Assembly: GCA_002355455.1 (NCBI GenBank)
Contig: AP017375.1
Coordinates: 2,604,001 to 2,668,000 of the forward strand
Length of the DNA: 64,000 nucleotides
Direction of reading: 5' to 3'
Source: Stanieria sp. NIES-3757
GTDB lineage: Bacteria > Cyanobacteriota > Cyanobacteriia > Cyanobacteriales > Xenococcaceae
The position numbers and the translations under genes are program-made. The stretch's first letter is position 1. Each line of letters starts with the position of its first letter. Shown here piece after piece: positions 42,329 through 51,052 of the stretch. The notes under the pieces were generated by a model. It worked only from the letters and a program-made list of their open reading frames with translations, did not search any database and was not told the DNA's origin.

Positions 42329-45274
42329 TTAAAACTCTCCTTTCAAAGCAGCATTACAGCGATCGCATATCGTCGGATCTTCTTTAAAGCTTCCTACACT
42401 TAAAGAATAGTTCCAACAGCGTTCGCATTTTTCGCCATCGGCTTTGACAATAGCAATACCTACAGTATCGTTTTTGCTTTTATATTCAGCTTTGTCAATT
42501 GTTTCAGCAGAGTCTACCAATTCTACTTGAGAAGCAAGGAAGAAATAACGCAACTGATCGATCCCATTGCCACTGAAACTGTCGCTAGGATTAAAAGCTT
42601 CTAGATGTTGTTTGAGATCGGAATCGGCAACATACAATAAGACTTTAGCATCAAGAGAAGAACCGATCGCTTTTGCTATTCTAGCTTGTTCCATTACTTT
42701 GTTAACTTCATCCCTTAACTGACGAATTTTTGTCCAAAATTGATTTAATTCTGGTTTTTTCCATTCGTCTTTCATCTCCACCCAACCAGCTTGGAAAACG
42801 GACTTATAACCAGTTTCATAGGGAATAAATTGCCAGATATCTTCTGCCATATGAGATAATACAGGTGCGATCGCTTTTGCTAAACTTTCTACTGCAATAG
42901 CTAATACTGTCTGACAGCTACGACGACGAAAAGAATTGGGATTGGAAATATACAGTCTGTCTTTGGCAATATCTAAATAGAAGTTGGATAAATCTACTAC
43001 ACAGAAATTTTGTACGGTTTGAAAGAAGCGGAAGAATTGAAAACTTTCAAAAGCTTCGGTTACATCAGCAAAAACTTCTGTCATGCGATGCAGCATATAC
43101 TTATCTAGTTCGGGTAAGTCTGCATAAGGTACAGCATCGGTTTCGGGACGGACATCATTAACGCCTGAATTTAATTCAGGCGACGTGTCCTCATTAAAAT
43201 CGTGTAAGTTACCGAGTAAGAAACGGGCAGTATTGCGAATCTTACGATAGATATCTGCTAATTGTTTGAGAATATTTTGACCGATGGGAACGTCCGAAGA
43301 ATAATCAACCGAAGATACCCATAATCTTAAAACATCTGCACCATAGGGAGGTTCTTGTTTTTGGTTGTTACCACCTTCGATGATGATTTTGGGATCGACG
43401 ACATTACCCAAAGACTTACTCATCTTGCGTCCTTTTTCATCCAAGACGAAACCGTGAGTTAAAACAGTTTTATAGGGTGCAATACCATTAGTCGCCACAC
43501 TGGTAAGCAAACTAGATTGAAACCAACCGCGATGCTGATCCGATCCTTCCAGATACATATCGACAGGATATTTTAAATTTCTGGCTTTAGCCACCGCAGC
43601 CCAAGATGAACCAGAATCAAACCAGACATCCATTGTATCCGTACCTTTACGATACTTGCGTCCGCCCTTACGATATTGTTCTGGCAACAATTCTTCTACA
43701 GGTAATTCCCACCAAGCATCCGAACCTCTAACTGCAATAATTTTTTGTACATAATTAATTGTTTCTTCCGTTAAAAGAGGTTCATTGGTTTCCTCGTCAT
43801 AAAACACAGGAATAGGAACACCCCAACTACGCTGACGGGAAATACACCAATCCGAACGTTCTGCTACCATCGGAGTAATGCGATTTTCTCCTTGGGCAGG
43901 AATCCAGGTTACAGAGGAAATTGCTTTTAAGGCTTCTTCTCTAAATCCTTCTACTGAGGCAAACCACTGTTCCGTCGCCCGAAAAATGGTCGGTTTTTTA
44001 GTCCGCCAGTCGTAAGGATATTTATGTTGGTAGGGTTCTTCTTTCAGTAGCGAACCAGTCTCAGTTAAAGCTTTAATAATTGCTTCATTACCACCATTGA
44101 GAACATTTAATCCTGCAAATTTACCTGCTTCTTCGGTAAAATAACCCTTATCATCCACAGGAGAAAGAATTGGTAAACCATACTTCTGTCCTACAATATA
44201 GTCTTCCTGTCCATGTCCGGGGGCAGTATGGACTAAACCCGTACCAGATTCGGTAGTGATATAATCGCCTCCGATAACGACTTTACTTTCCCGCTCATAT
44301 AAAGGATGACGATAAACGATTCCTTCTAAAGCTTTACCTGGTAAGGTTGTTTTAACTGTCAGGTTAGTACCGAGAGTTGCAGATAATTTTTCGACTAAAT
44401 CTTTAGCAACAATTAAATAAGATACTCCCTCCTGCGCCATCATAGTTTCTACAGTTGGTAAAGGAGGCTTTAATTCTACAACCGCATATTCTAAATCCCC
44501 ATTAACCGCTACTGCTAAATTACCAGGAAGCGTCCAAGGTGTAGTAGTCCAAATCGCTACACTCAAATTAGGTAAATACTGTTCTAACTCTTTCGCACCT
44601 TCTCCTAGATTAATCACAGGAAAGGCAGCATAGACACTACGGGAAGTATGCCCTTCTGGATATTCTAATTCCGCTTCTGCTAACGCCGTATGGGAACTAG
44701 GACTCCAATGAACTGGTTTTAATCCCCTATAGATATAACCTTTTAATGCCATCTGCCCAAACACGCCAATCTGGGCTGCTTCGTATTCGGGAGTCAGCGT
44801 TAAATAAGGATGTTCCCAGTCTCCCCAGATGCCATACCTTTTAAAACCTTCACACTGTTCTTGCTGGGTTTTTAGGGCAAAATCGCGGGCTTTGTGACGC
44901 AATGTAATCGGGGTTAAACCCTCCCTTTCTTTCGATTTCATGCTTTGCAGCACTTTTAATTCAATCGGGAGTCCATGACAGTCCCAACCAGGAACATATT
45001 TAACTTTATGCCCTGTCAATAATTTGTATTTATTGATAATATCTTTGAGAATTTTGTTTAAAGCATGACCCATGTGTAGCGAACCGTTAGCATAGGGTGG
45101 CCCATCGTGCAAAATAAAAGTATCTCCCGAATTGTTTTGTGACAGTTGTTCGTAAATTTGGTTTTCTGCCCAAAATTGTTGTAATTCTGGTTCGCGCGTC
45201 TTGGCGTTTGCCCTCATGTTAAATTGGGTTTGGGGCAGATTTACGGTATCTTTGTAGCTCTTTACTTCTGTCAC
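42329..45274 (-). CDS. ileS: Isoleucyl-tRNA synthetase
   Basis: 981 residues, full length. Class I motifs GPPYANGSLHMGHALN (HIGH region) and GRKMSKSLGN; editing domain with TTTPWTLPGNLA; C-terminal zinc ribbon CERCWNYS and CDRCNAAL. Around residues 698-705 a perfect palindrome (43162-43182) encodes SPELNSG, inside a stretch ahead of VPYADLPELDKYM that seems about a dozen residues longer than usual in this family. The frame is intact, so the protein should work. Start is the ATG at 45274. Confidence 0.96.
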   Translation of the reverse strand: MTEVKSYKDTVNLPQTQFNMRANAKTREPELQQFWAENQIYEQLSQNNSGDTFILHDGPPYANGSLHMGHALNKILKDIINKYKLLTGHKVKYVPGWDCHGLPIELKVLQSMKSKEREGLTPITLRHKARDFALKTQQEQCEGFKRYGIWGDWEHPYLTLTPEYEAAQIGVFGQMALKGYIYRGLKPVHWSPSSHTALAEAELEYPEGHTSRSVYAAFPVINLGEGAKELEQYLPNLSVAIWTTTPWTLPGNLAVAVNGDLEYAVVELKPPLPTVETMMAQEGVSYLIVAKDLVEKLSATLGTNLTVKTTLPGKALEGIVYRHPLYERESKVVIGGDYITTESGTGLVHTAPGHGQEDYIVGQKYGLPILSPVDDKGYFTEEAGKFAGLNVLNGGNEAIIKALTETGSLLKEEPYQHKYPYDWRTKKPTIFRATEQWFASVEGFREEALKAISSVTWIPAQGENRITPMVAERSDWCISRQRSWGVPIPVFYDEETNEPLLTEETINYVQKIIAVRGSDAWWELPVEELLPEQYRKGGRKYRKGTDTMDVWFDSGSSWAAVAKARNLKYPVDMYLEGSDQHRGWFQSSLLTSVATNGIAPYKTVLTHGFVLDEKGRKMSKSLGNVVDPKIIIEGGNNQKQEPPYGADVLRLWVSSVDYSSDVPIGQNILKQLADIYRKIRNTARFLLGNLHDFNEDTSPELNSGVNDVRPETDAVPYADLPELDKYMLHRMTEVFADVTEAFESFQFFRFFQTVQNFCVVDLSNFYLDIAKDRLYISNPNSFRRRSCQTVLAIAVESLAKAIAPVLSHMAEDIWQFIPYETGYKSVFQAGWVEMKDEWKKPELNQFWTKIRQLRDEVNKVMEQARIAKAIGSSLDAKVLLYVADSDLKQHLEAFNPSDSFSGNGIDQLRYFFLASQVELVDSAETIDKAEYKSKNDTVGIAIVKADGEKCERCWNYSLSVGSFKEDPTICDRCNAALKGEF
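43162..43182. repeat. Perfect palindrome inside ileS, in frame
   Basis: Arms CGCCTGAATT and AATTCAGGCG are separated by one T, giving a perfect 10-bp stem. On the coding strand it encodes SPELNSG in a loop between the catalytic and anticodon-binding parts. It resembles the AATTCG palindromes at 13772-13823. Confidence 0.75.
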
Positions 45275-45486
45275 AGTCTTAACGATTTAGGGTGCGTGTT
45301 TTAGTTATACATCTGTATATTATTACTTGATCGTGTTGTTGTGGTGTCGATCTTTAATTAAGCTTTTTTGTAATGGTTGATGGTTAATTGTTAATTAGGA
45401 ATACAGACAATTTTTTTCTTTTGATTTGTCCAAGCTCTATTTCATAAATTTAAGAATGGCTATACTACTGCTGAAAATAGGATATT

Positions 45487-46446
45487 TTGGATTTGTTCTA
45501 TTTTTTAGTAATTGATAATAAGATTTTGAATCCTAATCTAATTATTCCTGTTGGAACACAAGTTGTTAGTCGTATTGAAGTTAAAAATAAACACAATGAA
45601 GTTATTTGTCCCCAGGGTGGAGTAGGTGTAATTATAGATTCTCCTACAGACAATTCTCACGCTTATAAAATTCGTCTGTCTAATGATTTAGAAATAATAT
45701 TATATCGACATCAATTTAGCATTCGTAAACAATATCAAAAACAAGGTTTACAAGATGCTAGTGATATGTTGTCAGAGTTGAATCTTTATGATTATGTTAT
45801 CTATCGTTGTGTAGTTGGTTCTAAAGCATTTGGTTTAGACCAAGAAAATTCTGATACAGATTTAAGAGGAATTTATTTACCTCCTGCTGATTTGCATTGG
45901 TCTTTGTATGGAATACCTGAACAATTGGAAAATCATGATAATCAAGAATGCTATTGGGAATTACAAAAATTTATTATTTTAGCTTTAAAAGCTAATCCTA
46001 ATATTTTAGAGTGTTTATATACTCCATTAGTAGAAAAAACAACTCCTGTTGCTGAAAAATTATTAGTTAATCAAAAAATATTTTTATCTCAGTTAGTTTA
46101 TCAAACCTATAATGGCTATGTAATTTCTCAGTTTAAAAAAATGGAACAAGATTTACGTAATCAAGGCAGAATTAGAGCGAAGCACGCTATGCATTTAATT
46201 CGATTATTACTTTCTGGAATTACTATTTTGAAAGAAGGATATGTTCCAGTCAAAATAGAAGAATATCGGGAAGAATTGTTGGCAATTCGTAATGAAACTA
46301 TGTCTTGGCAAGAAGTCAATAAGTGGCGATTAGATTTACATCAAAAATTCAGTGATAGTTTGAGTAATACTTCATTGCCCGAACGTCCAGATTATGAAAC
46401 AGCAAATACTTTGTTGATAGAAGCAAGAAAAGCTATGGTTGTTTAA
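45487..46446 (+). CDS. RlaP-type nucleotidyltransferase (first of a tandem pair)
   Basis: 319 residues. An N-terminal beta-rich part (VGTQVVSRIEVKN, GGVGVIIDSP) of SH3-like appearance comes before a polymerase-beta-type nucleotidyltransferase: VVGSKAFGLDQENSDTDLRG carries the GS and the DxD metal pair. This is the PF10127 (RlaP) family, linked in the literature to RNA repair with RNA ligases. Substrate unknown. Start is uncertain: TTG at 45487. The next gene, 26 bases on, is a paralogue. Confidence 0.78.
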   Translation: MDLFYFLVIDNKILNPNLIIPVGTQVVSRIEVKNKHNEVICPQGGVGVIIDSPTDNSHAYKIRLSNDLEIILYRHQFSIRKQYQKQGLQDASDMLSELNLYDYVIYRCVVGSKAFGLDQENSDTDLRGIYLPPADLHWSLYGIPEQLENHDNQECYWELQKFIILALKANPNILECLYTPLVEKTTPVAEKLLVNQKIFLSQLVYQTYNGYVISQFKKMEQDLRNQGRIRAKHAMHLIRLLLSGITILKEGYVPVKIEEYREELLAIRNETMSWQEVNKWRLDLHQKFSDSLSNTSLPERPDYETANTLLIEARKAMVV

Positions 46447-46472
46447 ACTAGCGAAATTTTAATATATCTTTT

Positions 46473-47231
46473 ATGATAATCCATCAAGAATTATTAACTC
46501 AAATAGCTCAAATACAACCTTATCCTTTAGTATTTTTGACTATTAGTGGCGCGCATTTATATGGATTTCCTTCTCCAGACTCTGATTATGATCTACGAGG
46601 AATTCATATCTTACCTGTGAGGGAAATAGTTGGCTTATATCCTGTCCAAGAAACTATTGAAAAGTCGGAAATTAAAGAAGGCGTACTAATTGATTTAGTA
46701 ACTCATGAGCTTAAAAAATTCTTGACATTATTATTAAAAAGAAATGGTTATGTTTTAGAGCAACTCTACTCACCGTTGGTAGTTTATACAACTCCAGAAC
46801 ATCAAGAACTTAAAGCGATCTCTTTAAAATGTATTACTCGTAATCACTATTATCACTATTTGGGATTTGCTCAAACTCAATGGCGATTATTTACTAAAAC
46901 TGATGTGTATCAGGTTAAGCCATTACTATATGTTTATCGGGTTTTGCTAACGGGAATTTATTTAATGAATACAGGCATAATTGAAGCTAATTTAGTCAAA
47001 CTGAATCAAGAGTTTCAATTATCTTATCTCAACGATCTCATTGCACAAAAACTTTCAGAATCAGAAATATCTCTCTTACAAAAAACTGAGATCGATTTTT
47101 ATTTTGAAGAATATCAAAAATTACAAAATGAATTACAAAAAGCCTTTGAAAATAGTCATTTACCCAATGAAGCTTCAGCTAAACTAGAATTAAACAGTCT
47201 ATTACTAAAGCTGAGACTGTGTCACTGTTAA
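46473..47231 (+). CDS. RlaP-type nucleotidyltransferase (second of a tandem pair)
   Basis: 252 residues with the same core as the upstream gene but no N-terminal SH3-like part: ISGAHLYGFPSPDSDYDLRG has GS-like Ser-Gly, then the DxD pair, and LIDLVTHELKKFLTLLLKRN resembles the third acidic strand and helix. ATG at 46473 follows a TTTT-rich leader with no strong ribosome-binding site, so coupling to the first gene is likely. Tandem paralogues without an adjacent RNA ligase are unusual. Confidence 0.78.
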   Translation: MIIHQELLTQIAQIQPYPLVFLTISGAHLYGFPSPDSDYDLRGIHILPVREIVGLYPVQETIEKSEIKEGVLIDLVTHELKKFLTLLLKRNGYVLEQLYSPLVVYTTPEHQELKAISLKCITRNHYYHYLGFAQTQWRLFTKTDVYQVKPLLYVYRVLLTGIYLMNTGIIEANLVKLNQEFQLSYLNDLIAQKLSESEISLLQKTEIDFYFEEYQKLQNELQKAFENSHLPNEASAKLELNSLLLKLRLCHC

Positions 47232-47542
47232 GCGTTTACTATAATTGATTAAATTAATAATTTAAATCATTGCTATTATTTATCAAAAACTACCTGATCT
47301 GTTAATTAATTTACTTTAATACTCTGATTCAGCTAAGTCAAAAAAACAAACAAATTTTTAGCCAATTTGGCAACATTTTTCTCATGAATTCTTATACATT
47401 GATCGCAAAACTCTTAACAAATTAGAAATTAATTTAAGATATTTTCCTTTTGGAATACGTAATTTTTCTCTAGCAGCGATCGCTAATTTAATTAAACAAT
47501 TGATTTTGCTGAATCGATTAAAGCAATCGAAGGAAGTTTACT
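47232..47542. other. Gap before second RTX gene
   Basis: No gene is supported in this 311-base AT-rich gap. The RTX start is preceded by ATCGAAGGAAG, a fair ribosome-binding site, and a HIP1 site sits at about 47477. Confidence 0.4.
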
Positions 47543-48106
47543 ATGGCGGTTAGTTTTAGTCAGGCTAGTATAAATGTTTTTGTAAGTATGGATGAGAATG
47601 ATATTTTGTTCTCTTCAACAGGCAATGACTATTTAGAAGTTAGTGTGAGCAGCGTTAATGGTAATGCTAGCATTAACGGTTCGACAGGGAATGATTCCTT
47701 ACTAGGAGGAAAAGGTAAAGATACCCTTAGTGGTAATGATGGTGATGATTTGATTGTGGGAGGATTAGGAAAGGATCGTTTAACTGGTGGCAAAGGAAAA
47801 GATTCCTTTTACTTCGATCATCCTAAAGAAGGAATAGATATTATTACCGATTTTAATGTCAACCAAGACTTGATTACCGTATCGGGAGATAATTTTGGTA
47901 GCGATCTAGTAGTAGGCGAGGTAATTGATTCTAGTCAATTTAGAATTGGTAGTGCTGCTATTGATAGTAGCGATCGCTTTATCTATAATAGTTCTAATGG
48001 TGCGTTGTGGTTTGATGCTGATGGAAATGGTTCAATCGCACCAATCCAAATTGCTACTTTAACTACGGGATTAAAGCTCACTCACGAGAATATTTCCGTA
48101 ATTTAA
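47543..48106 (+). CDS. Second RTX-type calcium-binding protein
   Basis: 187 residues. Glycine/aspartate nonapeptides appear at about 50-95 (GSTGNDSLLGGKGKDTLSGN, GLGKDRLTGGKGKDSFYF) and the C-terminal half looks like the M10/serralysin-type cap (DIITDFNVNQDLITVSG, FIYNSSNGALWFDADGNG), thought to help type I secretion. No Sec signal. Not adjacent to the first RTX gene; they share only the repeat motif. Likely secreted. Confidence 0.82.
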   Translation: MAVSFSQASINVFVSMDENDILFSSTGNDYLEVSVSSVNGNASINGSTGNDSLLGGKGKDTLSGNDGDDLIVGGLGKDRLTGGKGKDSFYFDHPKEGIDIITDFNVNQDLITVSGDNFGSDLVVGEVIDSSQFRIGSAAIDSSDRFIYNSSNGALWFDADGNGSIAPIQIATLTTGLKLTHENISVI

Positions 48107-48174
48107 AAATCAAAGAATTGAAAATAATTAGGGAAATAGCTCAGGGTAATGGCACCATTGTAAGCCAAAATTAT

Positions 48175-49221
48175 TTAAGGCTGAAACGGTTTGCATTTGC
48201 CACCTAATCCTATTGCGATCGCACAAGTATTATTTTCCATCATACCGATATAAGTACCTGTAGAAGTTCCTGCTTCTCCTAGACTATCAGTATAGAGTTT
48301 TTGGTCGGAGATTTTGACATTGGCTTCGCGGGCAATACTGGTAATTACTTTATCGTTAGCGGTTACTTCAGCAAAAATAGTGGGAACATTTGCCTGTCTA
48401 ATTTCTGTGACTAAATCTCTCAATTTTGAAGCGGTAGGAGATTCTTCGGTACTTAAACCTTGGAGAGTTTTATATTCTTCTAGTGGATAAGCTTGAACGT
48501 AATAGTTTAAAGAATCATGGGTAGTAACTAAAATTCTTTGTCCTTGAGGAATCGTGGCAATTTGTTGATTAATCCAATCATTTAAATCAGTTAGCTTTTC
48601 AGTTAAGGCTGTTCCATTCTGTAGATAAAGATCAGCTTGAGTAGGATTAAGTGAAATCAATTGAGACTGAATCAACTCTACCATTGCTACTGCATTCCAA
48701 ACATTATGCCAAATATGAGGGTCTGGTTCTAATTCTTCTTTTTTTTGTGTGGTTTCATTATGTTCATGTTCGTGAGATTCTTCTTCATGGTGTTCATCTT
48801 CATACTCATGATGATGTTCACTCATAATAGGTTCGGTGACTGCTGCCTCATGAACCGCGATTTTTGGTGCTGTAGTTGTACTGGCTTTGACTAATTGAAT
48901 GATACTTGGTTCAAATTCATAGCCTCCATACAAAATTAGTTGGGCTTGTTCAATTGCTTTTTTGGCTGAAGGGGTAGGGCGATAAGTATGGGCTGATTGA
49001 GAGGGTTCAATTAAACAAGTTAAATCAATGGTATCTTGAGCAATCGTTTGGGCAAAATCACACAAAACGCTGTGAGATGCTACTACTTTGGGTTTTTCTT
49101 GAGCGATCGCGTTAATTTGGGAGTCTATTTTGCTACAGCTACCCAATCCCACTGCTAGCGCTAAAATAATCGCCCTATAAATACTTTTTACTTGTAGATT
49201 TACTTGTAGAGTTTTTTTCAT
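48175..49221 (-). CDS. znuA: Zinc ABC transporter substrate-binding lipoprotein
   Basis: About 348 residues. Start taken at the ATG 49221 (MKKTLQVNL), not the TTG two codons earlier. A signal peptide ends in a lipobox-like LGSC. The metal-binding cluster A-I fold follows, with a long His/Glu-rich loop (HHHEYEDEHHEEESHEHEHN) typical of zinc-specific ZnuA rather than manganese MntC. His residues in DPHIWHNVWNA and TTHDSLNYY supply metal ligands. It diverges from the ATPase gene, with Zur-like boxes between. Confidence 0.9.
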   Translation of the reverse strand: MKKTLQVNLQVKSIYRAIILALAVGLGSCSKIDSQINAIAQEKPKVVASHSVLCDFAQTIAQDTIDLTCLIEPSQSAHTYRPTPSAKKAIEQAQLILYGGYEFEPSIIQLVKASTTTAPKIAVHEAAVTEPIMSEHHHEYEDEHHEEESHEHEHNETTQKKEELEPDPHIWHNVWNAVAMVELIQSQLISLNPTQADLYLQNGTALTEKLTDLNDWINQQIATIPQGQRILVTTHDSLNYYVQAYPLEEYKTLQGLSTEESPTASKLRDLVTEIRQANVPTIFAEVTANDKVITSIAREANVKISDQKLYTDSLGEAGTSTGTYIGMMENNTCAIAIGLGGKCKPFQP

Positions 49222-49235
49222 GAACAAACGTACGA

Positions 49236-49275
49236 TGATAACGATTCTAATTCTATAATGATAATGATTCTAATT
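49236..49275. promoter_or_regulatory. Two Zur-like operator copies between znuA and znuC
   Basis: TGATAACGATTCTAATT (49236-49252) and TGATAATGATTCTAATT (49259-49275) are near-identical direct repeats, 16 of 17 bases. Their TGATAAT half-sites resemble the TGATAATNATTATCA-type Zur/Fur palindrome; here the second half is degenerate. They sit in the shared control region, so zinc-dependent repression of both directions is likely (inference). Confidence 0.6.
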
Positions 49276-49292
49276 TTATTTTGAGGTCGACT

Positions 49293-50042
49293 GTGCTGGA
49301 AGTTTACGATTTGGCAGTAAATTATCGCGATACATGGGCAATTAAAGCTGTATCTTTTTGTTTGCAACCAGGACAAGTAACGGGTTTATTGGGACCAAAC
49401 GGGGCAGGAAAAAGTACCCTAGTTAAAGCAATTTTAGGGCTTGTCCCTTCAGCCAAAGGAATAGTTAAATTTGGTTCTCAACCTCTCAAACGTCAACTCA
49501 AACGAGTCGCTTACGTACCGCAACGGACACAAATTGATTGGGATTATCCAATTACTGTTCAAAAAGTAGTAATGATGGGACGTATTCCTGTTACAGGTTG
49601 GTTTCGTCAGCCTTCTCGTCAATCTAGGTTGATTGTGAAAAATGCTTTAGAAAGGGTAGGAATGTGGGAATATCGTCAGCGTCAGATTCGGGAATTATCG
49701 GGAGGACAACAACAGCGAGTATTTTTAGCTAGAGCGATCGCACAACAAGCAGATTTATTCTTTTTTGATGAACCATTTAATAATATCGATCGCAATACTG
49801 AAGAGGTTATTTTTGAAGTTTTTAGCGAACTCAAAGCCCAAAATAAAACTCTACTCGTAATTAGTCATGATTTAGGTGAAACAATCGCTAATTACGACCA
49901 ATTATTATTATTAAATCAAGAATTAATCGCGGTTGGTTCAAAAGCCGAAGTTTTAAGCACAGAAAATTTACAACAAGCTTATGGTAAAAAAATAAATATC
50001 TTCTCTACTAATTCAACAGAACAGTGCTACTTCATTGGCTAA
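49293..50042 (+). CDS. znuC: Zinc ABC transporter ATP-binding protein
   Basis: 249 residues. ABC ATPase: Walker A GPNGAGKSTLVKA, signature LSGGQQQRVFLARA, Walker B LFFFDEPF and the switch His in VISHDLGE. The GTG at 49293 is chosen because GAGG (49283-49286) precedes it by six bases; a TTG at 49281 is also in frame. The permease gene overlaps the 3' end by 19 bases. It powers zinc import with ZnuA and ZnuB. Confidence 0.92.
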   Translation: MLEVYDLAVNYRDTWAIKAVSFCLQPGQVTGLLGPNGAGKSTLVKAILGLVPSAKGIVKFGSQPLKRQLKRVAYVPQRTQIDWDYPITVQKVVMMGRIPVTGWFRQPSRQSRLIVKNALERVGMWEYRQRQIRELSGGQQQRVFLARAIAQQADLFFFDEPFNNIDRNTEEVIFEVFSELKAQNKTLLVISHDLGETIANYDQLLLLNQELIAVGSKAEVLSTENLQQAYGKKINIFSTNSTEQCYFIG

Positions 50043-50896
50043 TTGAACCTCTCAGTTTTGAATTTATGCGCCAGGCATTAGTTCTTGGCTTTTTTTTAGG
50101 TATTCTTAGTGCCGTAGTTGGAAGTTACCTCATTTTACAACAGATGGGAATGATGGCTGGTTGCATTTCTCATGCAGTTTTACCTGGAATTTCCCTCGCT
50201 TTTTTTCTGCAAATTAATTTATCAATTGGAGCATTTGTTGCAGGTGTACTTAGTGCTTTAGTCGTGATGCTTATTGAATCGCGATCGCGGATAAAAATTG
50301 ATGCAGCAATGGCACTAACGCTTAGTACTTTTTTGGCTTTAGGAGTAATTTTAATTACGGTTTTAGAAACGAATCAAGTTGATTTAACTAGTTTATTATT
50401 TGGTGATATTTTAGGAATTACTTCAGCGGATGTTTGGCAAACAGTAATTATTACAGGAGTTATTTTATTACTGACTAAACTTTTTTATAAAGAATTAGAA
50501 TTTTACACTTTCGATCCTTTGGGGGCCAAAGCCTGTGGTTTACCAGTCAATTTATTATATTTAGGTTTGATTTCTGCTATTACTATAACCATAGTTACTA
50601 GTATGCAAACTGTTGGTGTGTTGTTAGTTATGTCTTTGTTGGTAGGACCTGCAATTACTGCTTATTTATTAGTTAAAGAGTTACACCAAATGATGATTGT
50701 TGGTTCTATCTTGGGGATAATTTCTGTAATCACAGGAATGTATTTTAGTTATTATTTTGATTTGCCTTCTGGGGCAGCGATTGTCTTAATTATTTGTGGT
50801 TTTTTCTTATTAGGATTTTTCTTTAGTCCCAGTCAAGGACTTGTCAGTTCGTTATTAACTAAGAAACAGCTACTTAATCGACAGCAGGAAAAATAA
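50024..50896 (+). CDS. znuB: Zinc ABC transporter permease
   Basis: 290 residues with about eight membrane segments of the ABC-3 family (VLGFFLGILSAVVGSYLIL, then GMMAGCISHAVLPGISLAFF, the TM segment with VLLVMSLLVGPAITAYLL). GTG start at 50024 overlaps znuC. It forms the inner-membrane channel for zinc taken from ZnuA. Confidence 0.9.
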   Translation: MLLHWLIEPLSFEFMRQALVLGFFLGILSAVVGSYLILQQMGMMAGCISHAVLPGISLAFFLQINLSIGAFVAGVLSALVVMLIESRSRIKIDAAMALTLSTFLALGVILITVLETNQVDLTSLLFGDILGITSADVWQTVIITGVILLLTKLFYKELEFYTFDPLGAKACGLPVNLLYLGLISAITITIVTSMQTVGVLLVMSLLVGPAITAYLLVKELHQMMIVGSILGIISVITGMYFSYYFDLPSGAAIVLIICGFFLLGFFFSPSQGLVSSLLTKKQLLNRQQEK

Positions 50897-50938
50897 TTCA
50901 TTTTTGTTGGTTGATAGTTAACTGGTAACTGGTGTAAG

Positions 50939-50957
50939 GGCAAAGCAGTGCTTTGCC
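50939..50957. repeat. Palindromic intergenic repeat, GCAAxGCA type (copy 2)
   Basis: GGCAAAGCA and TGCTTTGCC flank one G, a perfect 9-bp stem. It resembles the copy at 6967 (GCAAGGCA/TGCCTTGC), and both are flanked by AGTTA-like bases. Dispersed element after znuB. Confidence 0.6.
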
Positions 50958-51052
50958 TCTAAGGGGTAACTGGTTATTAGTCATAATTTAGTAAAGATGT
51001 AACAATATATCTAACTTATTTATAGTGGCTTATAGTCTGAACAGAACCTCGC

